DNA of 64,000 nt from contig JASANH010001677.1 of NCBI GenBank assembly GCA_030248295.1, forward strand, positions 186,001-250,000, in the 5' to 3' direction. This document shows positions 50,620 through 60,955 of the stretch, one piece after another. The notes below the pieces were generated by a model. It was not told the DNA's origin and did not search any database. It worked only from the letters and a program-made list of their open reading frames with translations. Source of the stretch: Mesodorylaimus sp. YZB2_4 (taxonomy: Eukaryota > Nematoda > Enoplea > Dorylaimida > Dorylaimidae). Each line of letters begins with the position of its first letter. The stretch's first letter is position 1. Both the position numbers and the translations under genes were made by a program.

Positions 50620-50627
50620 TATATAAA
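50620..50627 (+). promoter_or_regulatory. TATA box that decides the start of the next gene
   Basis: TATATAAA lies three bases before an in-frame ATG at 50630. Transcription normally begins about 30 bases downstream of a TATA box, so that ATG should not be in the messenger. The next in-frame ATG (50684) also begins a good signal peptide. Confidence 0.65.
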
Positions 50628-50683
50628 CTATGACCTCACCCAAAGTTCTTTCGACACCGCCATCGCCCAACCTCGCTACTGTC

Positions 50684-51693
50684 ATGTGTCCACTCGGTTT
50701 CGCACTCGTGATCATATCGATCATAGTCATTGCATGCCCATCAACCAAGGCCCATCATAATGGCACGTGCGAGGAGGAGGAAGATACTGTACGTTCTTGT
50801 TTGAGACGTTTTTTCGATTCAAAAAGAACAACGACACCTGATTCACCACCAGCCGCCAACACCACTGTAACTCGTCAAGATGAGGCTGAACGGTGTTTCG
50901 TCAGGTAGGCTGTTTACATTTAAGCCAAAGTTTTTTGAATCGATTTTAGGACTAACATTTTAGCAATGGTTGCCAAAAGCCATTATTCCAAGGCCAACAA
51001 TTCGAAGCCGATATCGAACGTGTCAAGGTATGCAAACAACAGCTGCGTCAGAAAATGCAATCGGCCATAAAAGAATGTATTGAAAAGAAGGCACCCGATC
51101 ACGTCCTACCCGACAACAACCACCATCATGACGACGATCGATGGGTTGGGCACGATAAAGACGAAAATGAAAAACGGTCAGATATATTGCACAGTGTCTG
51201 ACTTGGGTCCTTTTTTACGCGTCTCAGACGCTGCGTTCTTTGATTGGTCTATGGCCTTTTTTAGTCAACATTATCAACGATGGGCATTGGGCAAACAATC
51301 GCAAGACATAACCATTTGTCCTGTTGCTGCCAATGGTGAAAAAGTGAGAAACTGTTTGCGAGACGCGTGGAAACGTCCGGCCGACCAGAGCGAGAAATGG
51401 CATAAGGAGGTGTGCGGTGCCAAACGAGATTGCATCAAAGGGTATGCTACAGTGATTCTTGCCCAACGAATACATCACCGACATTTCTTATTCTTTGGCA
51501 CAGTATCTCAGCCATTTGCCAAGAACATATGAATATCACTCGTTCATTGAAATGCGAATGTTCGCGCGAGCGTGGCCCAGCTTTGGAAAAAGAATTCTAC
51601 GACTGTATCGGTGTGACCCCCACGATCAAAGATAACCAACAAGAGCACATTTGGGAATGGCATCATTGCAAGAATGTATGCGCCCAAGAATAA
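50684..51693 (+). CDS. Secreted cysteine-rich protein of unknown family
   Basis: Four exons: 50684-50904, 50964-51176, 51265-51441 and 51504-51693, giving 266 residues. The second exon-intron border uses a weak donor (GTCAGA), so that junction is the least sure. The start at 50684 gives a strong signal peptide (MCPLGFALVIISIIVIACPS). The mature part is polar, with about a dozen cysteines spread in pairs (VRSCLRRFF, CQKPLFQG, IKECIEKK, ICPVAANGEKVRNCL, KCECSRERG, HCKNVC) and long predicted helices, plus a His/Asp-rich patch (NNHHHDDDRW). I do not recognise the family; helical cysteine-paired proteins of this kind are often secreted binding proteins. An AATAAA follows at 51844. Confidence 0.65.
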
Positions 51694-51843
51694 GGATTCT
51701 CCCATATATGTCTGTATCTCTCTAGGATGCGTTCGTTGCATCAGTTGTGCCTCGTACTGTGCTTTAGCTAATGCTTTAGGTGTAGCTGACAGCCATGCTA
51801 TGCTTTATTCGACTCTACAGTACGCAAACGTCATACAGTAGCT

Positions 51844-51849
51844 AATAAA
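51844..51849 (+). terminator. Polyadenylation signal of the cysteine-rich gene
   Basis: AATAAA, about 150 bases after the stop codon. Confidence 0.55.
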
Positions 51850-52402
51850 AGCTACGTTTTTCCCCGTTTGGCACCTTCGGGTACTAGAATTCGAAAAAGG
51901 TACGCATTATCCAAAGTGGTCATGGAATGGAAAGCAACCAGACGGACGGGAGGCAGGACGAAGGACCGGCAGGAAAGGGGGGGGGGAGACAGGTCAGTGT
52001 TTGAAACGAAAAAACGTTTCACGCATCGGCTTCTCGCAATTTGCGCACGCGGATGGGGCAAAAAAGTGTCTGTTTTACACGTTCGGTTAGAGATGCGTAC
52101 ATGTCGTACCTGGCTAGTTGGCAGAATCGTAACAGTACGAGCTATGGATACACGTCGTACAAGGAATAGCACACGTGGCACCGTTCGAGCCATCGGCTCC
52201 TTCCGCGCCACGCCGACTGTCTGCCATTCGGATTCATTACAAATACACCAGACGAACCAACAATCCTGCTTCTCTCTTCCATCCTCTTTCCTGTTCAGTC
52301 GTTCTTTGCTACTTGGTCCGTTCGGTTACGACCGCTCGCCAAGCTGGCTCGGCTACGATACAGCTGCTAAGCCTATATCCCAGTCTATTATCAATTAGGC
52401 TA

Positions 52403-52597
52403 GCATTTTGGTGGAAGATACGAGAGCCCTGTACGTCGATAGAGGAGCGACCAGAGGATCCGGGCAGTGATTGTCCAACGCATTTCTTGGTAGTTATGAA
52501 AACCAAGGCGTGCGACGGACAATCCGTGTCGGCTCCTTATACAGTTCCAACCAACAAACGGGATTGGCGAAGCAGACGTTTCAATCATAGGTTGAAG
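52403..52597 (+). CDS. Orphan exon of an unrecognised gene (partial)
   Basis: A frame bounded by an acceptor (CAATTAG or GCTAG) and a GTATGT donor reads WKIREPCTSIEERPEDPG, then CPTHFLVVMKTKACDG, then SAPYTVPTNKRDWRSRR. Its cysteines and HFLVVM core resemble an extracellular module. A similar stretch with a premature stop (THFLVLMENKACDG) lies at about 9337-9411. Protein similarity extends past the DNA similarity, which argues for coding history. I found neither the other exons nor the family; the 530-base open frame just upstream (51868-52398) has no ATG and is not clearly part of it. Confidence 0.4.
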
Positions 52598-53700
52598 GTA
52601 TGTAAGACGTGTGCGGCGTGGCAGTCATTTACATAGGTACAAGTTATTCGTATGTACCTTTCTCACTGTGCTTCTACAGCCTTTTGTTGGTGAGCGTGAG
52701 TAGACGAGGTTACGGCATACTGTAGCCCGGCCGATTGGTCTTGGTCACACTCTAGGAGATCAGTGAGACGGAGTAACAGCTACATACAGCACTGGAAAAA
52801 CTGAGCGGCAAGGGTCATCTATGCTAAAGTTCGTGCTCTGTCTGCACAAGCTGTTACCCAAGCCACTGGTATCGGTATGCTCTCTTGGTGATTCCAGGCC
52901 GTCAAGGAAACATGGTATTTTTGGGAGAGTAAAATTTACTCTGACTTACTCATGACATAAACCGTACGAGTGTGCTAAGATTCTCCCACGAAGTCTAGGC
53001 TTGCTCTTCCATCAAACAAGTATTGCCACCAGTAGAGAGTGAATGTAGGACTGGTTTGGGCTGCTTGTCCACTGCCACTAGCAAGATGAATCCAAGCAAG
53101 CCTAATCCTAGACAGTCACACATTCTTAACGAAGGGTCGACATCAGAAGCCCATACGAGGAGCTACTGACAAACCAAAGATTGCTGTCTTCAAATTTAGT
53201 ACAGTGTGGTGAGGGCTCGAAGGTGTGTTTCATGTATGGAAATGACATTATGCCTTGAGACCTCCGGCGCTCTCTGCACTCTCCAGCAATATGGAACACT
53301 CAATAGTATGTGAAACTAGCACTAGCTACTGCATTTGTGAAGGCATGGATTCTCTCTACGTATGACAGTGGCATGAGAATCTAAACCCGCCAGACAAGTG
53401 GAACATGGCTCGTAGTGCACTTGTCCGTAGAAGGGCTGTATGATGCAAGCTCAAACAAATCCTGTCGGATTTAACAGGTAAGCAAAGTTTACATTTTAAA
53501 GCAGCTTAGTGCTCATGAATATGATAGCAAAGGCGCCATTGAACCAAGGTCGAATTCAGGTTTGAGCACAGTGGGTCAAAATCAGGATACACAGCTAAAT
53601 CTTTGACCACCCGGCATACTCAAAGACGCAGCAAATATGTAAATTAGTAAAACTGAAGTTATTTAGGGAAGGCATGTCAAGTGCCGGTTTGTCTGGGTCC
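52598..53700. other. Gap, nothing recognised
   Basis: Only short frames. Could contain further exons of the orphan-exon gene, but none can be supported. Confidence 0.3.
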
Positions 53701-53701
53701 C

Positions 53702-53708
53702 TATAAAA
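53702..53708 (+). promoter_or_regulatory. TATA box of the broken glycine-rich copy
   Basis: TATAAAA, placed 62 bases before the lost start codon exactly as in the intact gene. Confidence 0.7.
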
Positions 53709-53763
53709 GGGTCCGCCTTTGCGAATCAGCCAGATCACTGGTATCGACGATAAGAAAGAAAAG

Positions 53764-54148
53764 ACGAAAATCGCAGTCGTTTTCCTCGCAGTGTTCGTCA
53801 TTGGAGCCTTGGCTAGAAGGCCAGGCGGTGGACAAGGAGGCCAGGGTGGTGGACAAGGAGGCCAAGGCGGCCAGGGCGATGGACGACCAGGCGGTGGCCA
53901 AGGAGGCCAAGGCGGTGGTCAAGGCGGCGGACGACCAGGCGGTGGACAAGGAGGCCAAGGCGGTCAAGGTGGCCAAGGGGGTAAGGATGTTATTTATGGA
54001 AGAGTGCTGTAATATCTCCAAGCCAACAGGAGCAAGTAAGCCTAAGCCGCACTCTGACATGACACTTCTTCCCCTTTTTTAAGGCGGTCGTCCAAGCGGC
54101 CAAGGAGGTTAAGGTGGATCCAATGGCGAGGAAGGCGGCGACTTTTGA
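53764..54148 (+). pseudogene. Glycine-rich protein paralogue, disabled
   Basis: Near-identical to the intact gene at 39.67 kb from the 5' leader through the signal sequence (TKIAVVFLAVFVIGALA), but the start codon is ACG instead of ATG and no other in-frame ATG precedes the signal. The repeat region is much shorter. After GGQGG a 103-base interruption with GTAAGG and TTTTTTAAG ends (53981-54083) may be an intron; beyond it GRPSGQGG runs into TAA where the pattern predicts CAA, and then GGSNGEEGGDF and a stop complete the original C-terminus. Two single-base transitions therefore account for both lesions. Confidence 0.75.
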
Positions 54149-54895
54149 ATGCTTGTTTGATTAGCTAGATAGCTAATAATTGTTTTTTTAACTGGTTCTT
54201 TGGTAGCTGAATAACAGTGTACAATATTCAGAACATTACAGGCGTGTACACTCTGTTCCTGCTTTGTTCTTGCTACTGATACAGTAAAGCTAGTTCCACA
54301 TTTTGTACACTGTTTTCAAAGAAGTCTAATTTAAGGTCATCCAGTTTCAAATGGTCCAAAATGACAATTGCGTAATTTTTAAGAGACTTATCGTTTTTCT
54401 GGACTTGCACTTCCTTCTTCCGTGTTTGAAATGCATTTGTACTCGAGGAAGCATCTTGAACAGGCATCTGGCTTGATCTCTATCGGTGCACACTGGCTGG
54501 CACGGGCAATTACTCGTGTGTGGTGGGAGTCAAAGAATATGATCTATCACACTCTCACTTTGCCCACACAGTTCATCTTCCTTCCATCCGTGCCAGTCCT
54601 ACTAAATATAGAACTGATCGTGGAGTTCTTTTACCTAATAAAGCGCGTAGCTCAAATTGCCCCCTGTCTCAATTTTTGTCGAGAGCACAGTTTATCTTAT
54701 TTCATCGATTATAACTGAACACTGAGATTTTGTTCCTCGTCTTACACGTCGAGAGCTTGATTGTGATGTTCCTAGCAGGTGCACTTCCGCATTTTTACCT
54801 CCTTTTTGCATCAGCTCCATCCGATTTTTGCTATGCTTTAGGTCTATAGGTACAGTAATTACAGTATGTTCACCCAGAAATGCATACAAAAACAT
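54149..54895. other. Gap, nothing recognised
   Basis: Frames at 54422-54718 show no domain or splice support. Confidence 0.35.
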
Positions 54896-54961
54896 GAGCC
54901 TTGAGCGGGAATCGAATCACCGCCTCTGGGATTCTGGGCTAGCGCTGAGCACTCAAGGCTC
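54896..54961 (-). other. tRNA-like hairpin (tRNA relic or SINE head)
   Basis: On the minus strand GAGCCTTGAG and CTCAAGGCTC form a perfect 10-base terminal stem around 46 bases. Just before the closing stem is GATTCGATTCC, a good tRNA B box, and after the opening stem TGCTCAGCGCTAG resembles an A box. The whole is about seven bases too short for a normal cloverleaf and the T stem is mismatched, so it is probably a decayed tRNA or a tRNA-derived element, not a working tRNA gene. Confidence 0.5.
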
Positions 54962-55340
54962 AAGTTTTTGCATCCTATGTATTTTTGGATGCTTATTCTG
55001 ATCTTGGGCCTCTTTCTATTCAAAGTACGTTAACCCTCTGTATTGTTACAGTAAGTGTTTCTATTTTTCCAAACATCCATCATGAGCGTCTGTTTGAGGG
55101 GGCTAATCTGCACTTTTGATCCAGTCTAATGAGTCTGGATGGATTAAGCGCCATGGCATCTGACTCCCACTTTTTATCCCCAACATAGATACTTGGCATG
55201 AGGGGGTGTATGGAATAGAATAGACAAAGGAATAGGACACTGTCTAATGAACTGTAAGCCAGCCCGAACTGGTACAAAAGGGCAGTTTGGGTGAAGCAAA
55301 GTCATTGCCGAGCTCTATCACCTGAAAGACATCCGAAGCA
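54962..55340. other. Spacer and probable promoter of the PDF-type gene
   Basis: No TATA box or other signal is obvious. A frame on the minus strand (55080-55277) has no support. Confidence 0.35.
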
Positions 55341-55703
55341 ATGGTCTCTCTGGTCGCTCTTCTTGTTTGTCTGATGGTAGCGTCTTCAATGGCATTGAGA
55401 ATCGCTGATCGAGAGAACGCTGTTCGATCGAAAAGCGAAGATAGCAAGGTACTGTAGCTGGTGATATTTATGAGTACACAGCTTCAATCTTTTGCAATGA
55501 TAATTTCATTTTAGCCTTTTCTGGCCCACTCAAACGAAGATTTGAGATTTAATCAAGACTATTCATCATCAGAGGACAGTCCCAAGTACCTGATGCAAGC
55601 CATTATGACCGCGAAGCGAAGTAACGCTGAAGTCATCCAAGGCCTTCTCTCGCTTGGTCATTTCCAACAACTCAAGAAAGCGGGAAAAAGGAGAGCAGAC
55701 TAG
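55341..55703 (+). CDS. PDF-type (pigment-dispersing factor) neuropeptide precursor
   Basis: Two exons, 55341-55448 and 55515-55703, encode 98 residues. The signal peptide is MVSLVALLVCLMVASSMA. One peptide lies near the C-terminus between KR and GKRR sites: it begins SNAEVIQGLLSLGH, is 21 residues long and ends LKKA followed by GKR, so it should be released with an amidated alanine. PDF peptides share N-S/A-E-x-I-N-x-L-L and an amidated C-terminal Ala or Gly; nematode PDFs begin SNAEL, arthropod ones NSELINSLL. In bilaterians PDF signals through a class B GPCR in clock and locomotor circuits. The second asparagine of the usual motif is Gln here. An AATAAA follows at 55756. Precursor length and layout (one peptide per precursor, at the end) fit the family. 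Confidence 0.85.
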
Positions 55704-55755
55704 CCGAGATTCTGACTCACAGCGCACGCTTCGCAAAGTTGAACGAGAAGTGTGC

Positions 55756-55761
55756 AATAAA
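55756..55761 (+). terminator. Polyadenylation signal of the PDF-type gene
   Basis: AATAAA, 53 bases after the stop codon. Confidence 0.7.
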
Positions 55762-56800
55762 GAGACTGTCATGTGTGTGGGGTGCCAGAGTCTACTTTGG
55801 TTGCACGGTCTGTCATGTCAGCAGACCGCACTTCGATTGCCAGTAAGAGACAGCCAAAGACACTGACTTATCATTCCATTTTGGAAAAAGCACCATTTTA
55901 GTTGCGTCAGCTAGTCAGATAGGGGAGGAGCATCAGCAAAGTCGCTCTCATTTAAATGTTTTGACTATATCACCTGTTCAAAGTATAAGCTGATTTTCGC
56001 ATGCTATCTTTTCACTCTTCGTGTTGCCATAACTGACGATGAGAGGCGTGGTCTTATCAGTTCAGCCTGACTCGTTCGAGACGTAAGACGATAGTGCGTG
56101 AGTACTCGGAGTCGTATGTCAGCTGTGTAAAAGGTACAGAGCCAATTTTCTCTACAACAAGGACCAACAGTAATCGAATACAAACTAAACAAGAGGTCTT
56201 TCCTTGCGTTTCCTCTTCACTGCTGTATTAGACCATCGATTTCGTTCAGTCCTCTACGCCTCGTCCACGCTTTCGCCGATTCTGGTCTTTCCCTTCATAA
56301 AGTTTATCGATTATCATTTTCTCGTGACGAAGTCGGACATTATCGCTTTCTTTTCTCAGTTAAAGCTATCCGCTTGCTTTTCGTAGTTCGTAGTAATTGA
56401 GAAACCTGGACTCACATGACTGAAATGAGAAATTTTTTATTAAGGAAATAGACGAGTCCAAGCGGACCCATAACTAAATCTTAACTACTTTCTCCTATTG
56501 TGCAAGCCTGACAAAGTACCTTTTTCGGCTTAGCTTAATGCACTCGAGTATAGGACGGCGATTTTGCCATTTAGGGACACGTTTTCGTAATTGCGGCTGC
56601 CGATCGTTTATTGTACCTTTCTAAAAGGCAGAAAAAGCCATTCTACGCGCCTGACTCGATGATAAGCTTTGTGTGAACGAGTGCATTAGCTATTTTAGCT
56701 TGATAGAGATTATTTTTTCTGTCGAAAACGACCACTGCCTCTTGCCTTTAATGACGCTGATTTTGAGACAGTTTAGAGCTTATCTACAGCATTTATCCTG
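55762..56800. other. Gap, nothing recognised
   Basis: Short frames only. A TATATAT at 56804-56810 may be the TATA element of the transporter gene that starts at 56881. Confidence 0.35.
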
Positions 56801-56880
56801 AGCTATATATTTGCGCGTTTGCTGATAGGAAGTTGTTTTGAGATCTCTGCGACTGGGCGCTGACATCAAAAGTGCATCTG

Positions 56881-59800
56881 ATGGCGGCTGGGAGCAACCC
56901 TGCTATTGAACTGACCGATATAGGGCAAGTCTTGGAGAGCACAAATGATCGAAAGCGACTGACCAAAAAGAAAGAGCATGTGACCATTGTTGATGATGAT
57001 GATTGTGCGACAAGGACATCTAATGCTACGGCCACCGATGGCTCTGCTCTTCCGTCGGCTGCCGTATTCAACATGGATGGACCTTCGATTCGAGGTAGGC
57101 CGATCAATTTGTGATGTTGGTCTATGTAGGTCATGTTACATACTTACATGGCATATAAACTGTAGGTCATATTACTTGAGCAGCACAAGGTGTTAACGGC
57201 GATCCACTTGGTACTTGTATGATTGTGTGCCCATCACGTGATTGCACGATCATCATGACGAGACCATGTGATCATGTGATCATCATGGTTACACAAGGCT
57301 TGAACTCAAATAACTTCACGTGGATGCTCAACAGCGGCTCGTGCGTAGCATCTCGACTAGAAAAGGCTGCAGGGCCAGCAAACAGGCGCGTACCCAAAGG
57401 GGAAAGATTCGATGATTTTGACAGTAATACAACAAACTTATGAGCAGTCAGGACTATTATGCCTTGCCGTGTGAGAGTGATAGTTTGGTTTTTTATGGAA
57501 TGCATTACTAGAAACAAGTTCCTCTTTTGCTTTTGGTGCGAGATGATGTGAAAACGAAAAAAACAGGGAGTGAAAAACCTTCAGTGCTCTATCCGCTGTA
57601 AACCTTGTGCCTGGTAACGTTAGGCAATGGCGAGCAGGAGAGGGCTGACGTTTCACAGCCCCAGGTATAGTCGCAAGACTTGCCATGCTTCAGTCAAAGT
57701 TTTGTCCCCCCCTCCCCCGGGATCTCGGTCAGTCTCATTCTCTCCTGTGCTATATTCGCTTATGATATATTTACTGTGTGTCCAACGATCTTAGTGCTCT
57801 GAAGCGTTTACTTGAGGAATAACAGTGGCAGTGACAGTGACAGTGTGCGCCAGGCCATTACAGAAGAAAATCTCAACATGCCCTTGTGCATTATGTGAAA
57901 CAAATGGTTCTGCGATTTTCAATTTGTTTATGATCAATTGTATTTTCTGAAACAAGACCCAGGGAAATCTCCATTCAGGATATAGCTTATTGGAAAGGCA
58001 AATGTGCGAATGTTCTTATTGTACGAAAGACCCTTCAATGATCTGTTCCAAATCTTGCAAATTTTCTCTGCCCCAATTTAACAACCCTCGTACTATGGCT
58101 TTAATAGTCTTACTTTGCAAGCCAGTTTTAGCCACTTACATTGGTCAAAACGAAAATATGACCATTCCATATTGCTACAAATAACTTGTAGTCCATAAGA
58201 CCGGGGGCGCTTATTTGGGGCATAACCGAGCATTTGCAGTGAATATGTGGGTGTTCTGAAATGTGTATACATAACAGGATTACATAACGGTTGTGTATAC
58301 TGTATAATCTTATCAAAGGTGTAAAAAGTTTAGTGGCAAAAAACAGCACGATTAAGAAAAACTGTCTATGTAGTATTAAATGGTAATAAAAACAGTTTAG
58401 TGACACTAATAAAATGTGTTATTAATCTTGCATTCGTATGTCTAGCCAGCTTATGCTTTTCTTTCAGACGTCTTGTCCCCAAGTTCACCGCGGGAACAAG
58501 ACAAATTTGGAAACGCGTCGACGGACACTCAACAGAGGAACAACCTTTTTGACGTCTGCTCCATTAGTGTGCCAACACATTTGCGTTCCAAGACCAATGC
58601 AAACACGAGTCGTAGTGGAGGAAATGCTGGACTTGGGGCAATGAAACAGGATAGCTTCGATGACGACAATTCAGAGCAGCAGAGGACTGATGACAGCGAA
58701 CCTCAGGAGCAGCAGAAAAAAACGAAGAAAGTAAACAAAAGAAAATGACCAAAGGAGGCATACAGTTGAGCTATGTTAAAATGTTTTAGATCATCATAAG
58801 CCTCATTATTGTGGCTTTGATTGCGGCCACATGGACGGGCAGTACTCAATTCTCAAAATCATCATTGAGCGATACCAAAGCATTCAATGCCCCCTATTTC
58901 CTGGTATGGTTCAATACGAATTGGATGTGCGTGTGCTTCCCGTTCTATGTGCTCCTCATGGCTATTGTACTCGCTTGTTTCAAGAAGAAGCTGTCCAATG
59001 TCAAGTCACCGTATCGAGTCATATGGTAAGTGCACGGGCACCTAATGCATGTTGGCTCCTGCCGTGGGCTGCTGACGACACAACAGGGAAGCAGTGACAG
59101 CAGGCCTTACTCTTCAGTGACGCCTCCTTGGTATTTGGGCCTTCTGGCATAACATTAAAGGCAATCCTCACCAGGAGCGTCCCATTTACCATTTTATGGA
59201 TTGTGGCCAACTATGCCTATAGCCAGGCCTTGGCTCACATAACAGCTGCTGAAACGACCACGGTTTTTTCTTCTAATCTCGCCTTTGTCTACTTACTGTC
59301 ATGGATTTTCTTACACGATGCTTTTGTGGCATTGAGAGTAAGTTTTGATCAATTTACACCATGTTGGATGTTCATTAATTGGCCCTCATGATTTCAGATT
59401 CTAGCCATGTTACTGGCGATTGTTGGCATTGTGTTGATGGTGCATGCCGAGGGACTTGGCAGTTTCACATTCGTGGGTGTGGTGAGTGCTGTTGTGTCGG
59501 CGGCAGTATCAGCCATATACAAAGTATGTTGAAGTCCCTCCATTTTTTATGTCAGTGCCTGCAAGACTCAACTTTTTTACAGGTGCTTTTCAAAAAGATT
59601 GTGGGAGATGCAAATTTTGGTCAGGTTTCCTTGTTTATGACCATGCTGGGCATATGCAATCTGCTGCTGAGCTGGCCCATTGCCTTGGTCCTCATACTGA
59701 CTGGTGCCGAGACGGTCTCTTGGGACCTTATACCTTGGCCATACATCTGCGCATCGGCTCTTCTCAGTTTACGTAAGTTACAGCAGGGGAAAATAACTGG

Positions 59801-60193
59801 TCATTACCACCTGGAAGTTGCTTATTTGGAATCGCACTCTTTTTAGTATTTAACTTATTTATTAATGTTGGTATTGCTTATACGCACCCATGCTACATCT
59901 CGCTAGGACTGTTCCTTGGTTTACCCTTGAATGCAGGTAAGCCTATGACTGGTTGCCCTCGCCCTGTGCCCATTATCCACCAACCTTCCTCTTCAGTCGT
60001 GGATGCAATTTGGAGAAAGGAGGTTTTGAAAGATTTACAAATCGTGGGTGGAGTTTGTATTCTAGTTAGTTTCCTGTTCCTCATGCTGCCAGAAGATTTT
60101 GCTTCATCTGTGCTGCGATGGTTAGGCATTAGTCGGCACCATCGTGATGTCTATATTATCACAAGACCAGAAACTCAGACTAAACGAGGATAA
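56881..60193 (+). CDS. SLC35F3/F4-type transporter (drug/metabolite transporter superfamily)
   Basis: Eight exons: 56881-57094, 58468-58730, 58790-59025, 59118-59337, 59398-59523, 59583-59772, 59847-59936 and 59997-60193, giving 511 residues. The first 160 residues are hydrophilic with Asp, Glu, Gln and Lys runs. About ten membrane helices follow. The best family blocks are APYFLVWFNTNWMCVCFPFY, LTRSVPFTILWIVANYAYSQ, TTVFSSNLAFVYLLSWIFLH, IVGIVLMVHAEG, AVSAIYKVLFKKIVGDANFG and PCYISLGLFLGLPLNAV, which track SLC35F3 and F4. SLC35F3 has been linked to thiamine transport; the substrate here is unknown. The first intron (1.37 kb) holds a family A repeat. The last loop near the C-terminus ends in a basic cytosolic tail. 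An AATAAA follows at 60317. Confidence 0.9.
57600..57740 (-). repeat. Dispersed repeat family A, copy in the transporter intron
   Basis: GCTGACGTTTCACAGCC, GTATAGTCGCAAGACTTGCC and TTCAGTCAAAGTTTTGTCCC follow the reverse order seen at 13.4 and 27.7 kb. Confidence 0.6.
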
Positions 60194-60316
60194 GACAAGA
60201 TTGTCTGGTTTTCTTAGATTTAGCCAGAAGAGATTTAGTGGTCAGATTGATTCTATAATGAGTGCTAAACTGATGAATGACTTCACGGTGGACTTGAGAT
60301 TGTTGACTGGGTACAA

Positions 60317-60322
60317 ATAAAG
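60317..60322 (+). terminator. Polyadenylation signal of the transporter gene
   Basis: AATAAA, about 125 bases after the stop codon. Confidence 0.6.
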
Positions 60323-60699
60323 TGCTACGAAGCAAAGGAATACAGAATGTTTAAACATGGATGTTTCGACCACACAGGTCATGTATGGCACACAGGATGG
60401 AAAGGACGAGCGAGTGTACAAGGCTGCTGTTTTTCATCGTGTGCTGCAGGCTGGCGCATGACCAAGTGCTCGCCGCGGCACAGCACACCAGCACCAGCAC
60501 GCCTTCACAGCAAAGAGTTAAGGCTTGGCTAACGTCAGTTTGGCCCTGTCTGATTAGGCTGAAAAACCTCGCTCAGGTGGTTGTGGTTTTACTTTAGCTG
60601 AACTCGAAAGATTTGTAAATCAGACCCTTACCTTGGCAGACCTTACACCTGGCACCCGATGACTCACAGTACTGTCGAGGAAAGGACGCCAAGCTTGAA

Positions 60700-60955
60700 A
60701 CCAGGAAACCGATTCTCCGTCAGGTAGTGCAGCCAAGCCTGGCAGGTGAGGGAATGTCGGCGAGACAAAAAATTCAGACAAACAATTGAGGAGTCCATGT
60801 AGGACTGCACCCTGCGGCTGAAACATCAACCCAATGGGTTGACGTCCCACCGCCAGGGAAGATCAATGATTTTCCCCCACTCGCCACGATTCCAGCAATG
60901 TTCACATGCTTGTAGGATGCCGTCGGCGGAGGTGCTCCTAGCAAAAATGAGGGAA
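60700..60955 (+). repeat. Dispersed repeat family A copy next to a SINE tail fragment
   Basis: CAGCCAAGCCTGGCAGGTGA, GTCGGCGAGACAAAAAATTC, GCTGAAACATCAACCCAATG and GGTTGACGTCCCACCGCCAGG match the 26.6-kb copy in order. At 60912-60950 GGATGCCGTCGGCGGAGG and GGTGCTCCTAGC resemble the distal block of the SINE at 16.3 kb, inverted. Confidence 0.6.

Noticed and set aside
51868-52398. Plus-strand open frame of 176 codons
   Set aside because: It starts at TTG, has no ATG-led signal or domain, is rich in Arg and overlaps an equally long minus-strand frame. Not supportable as a gene.
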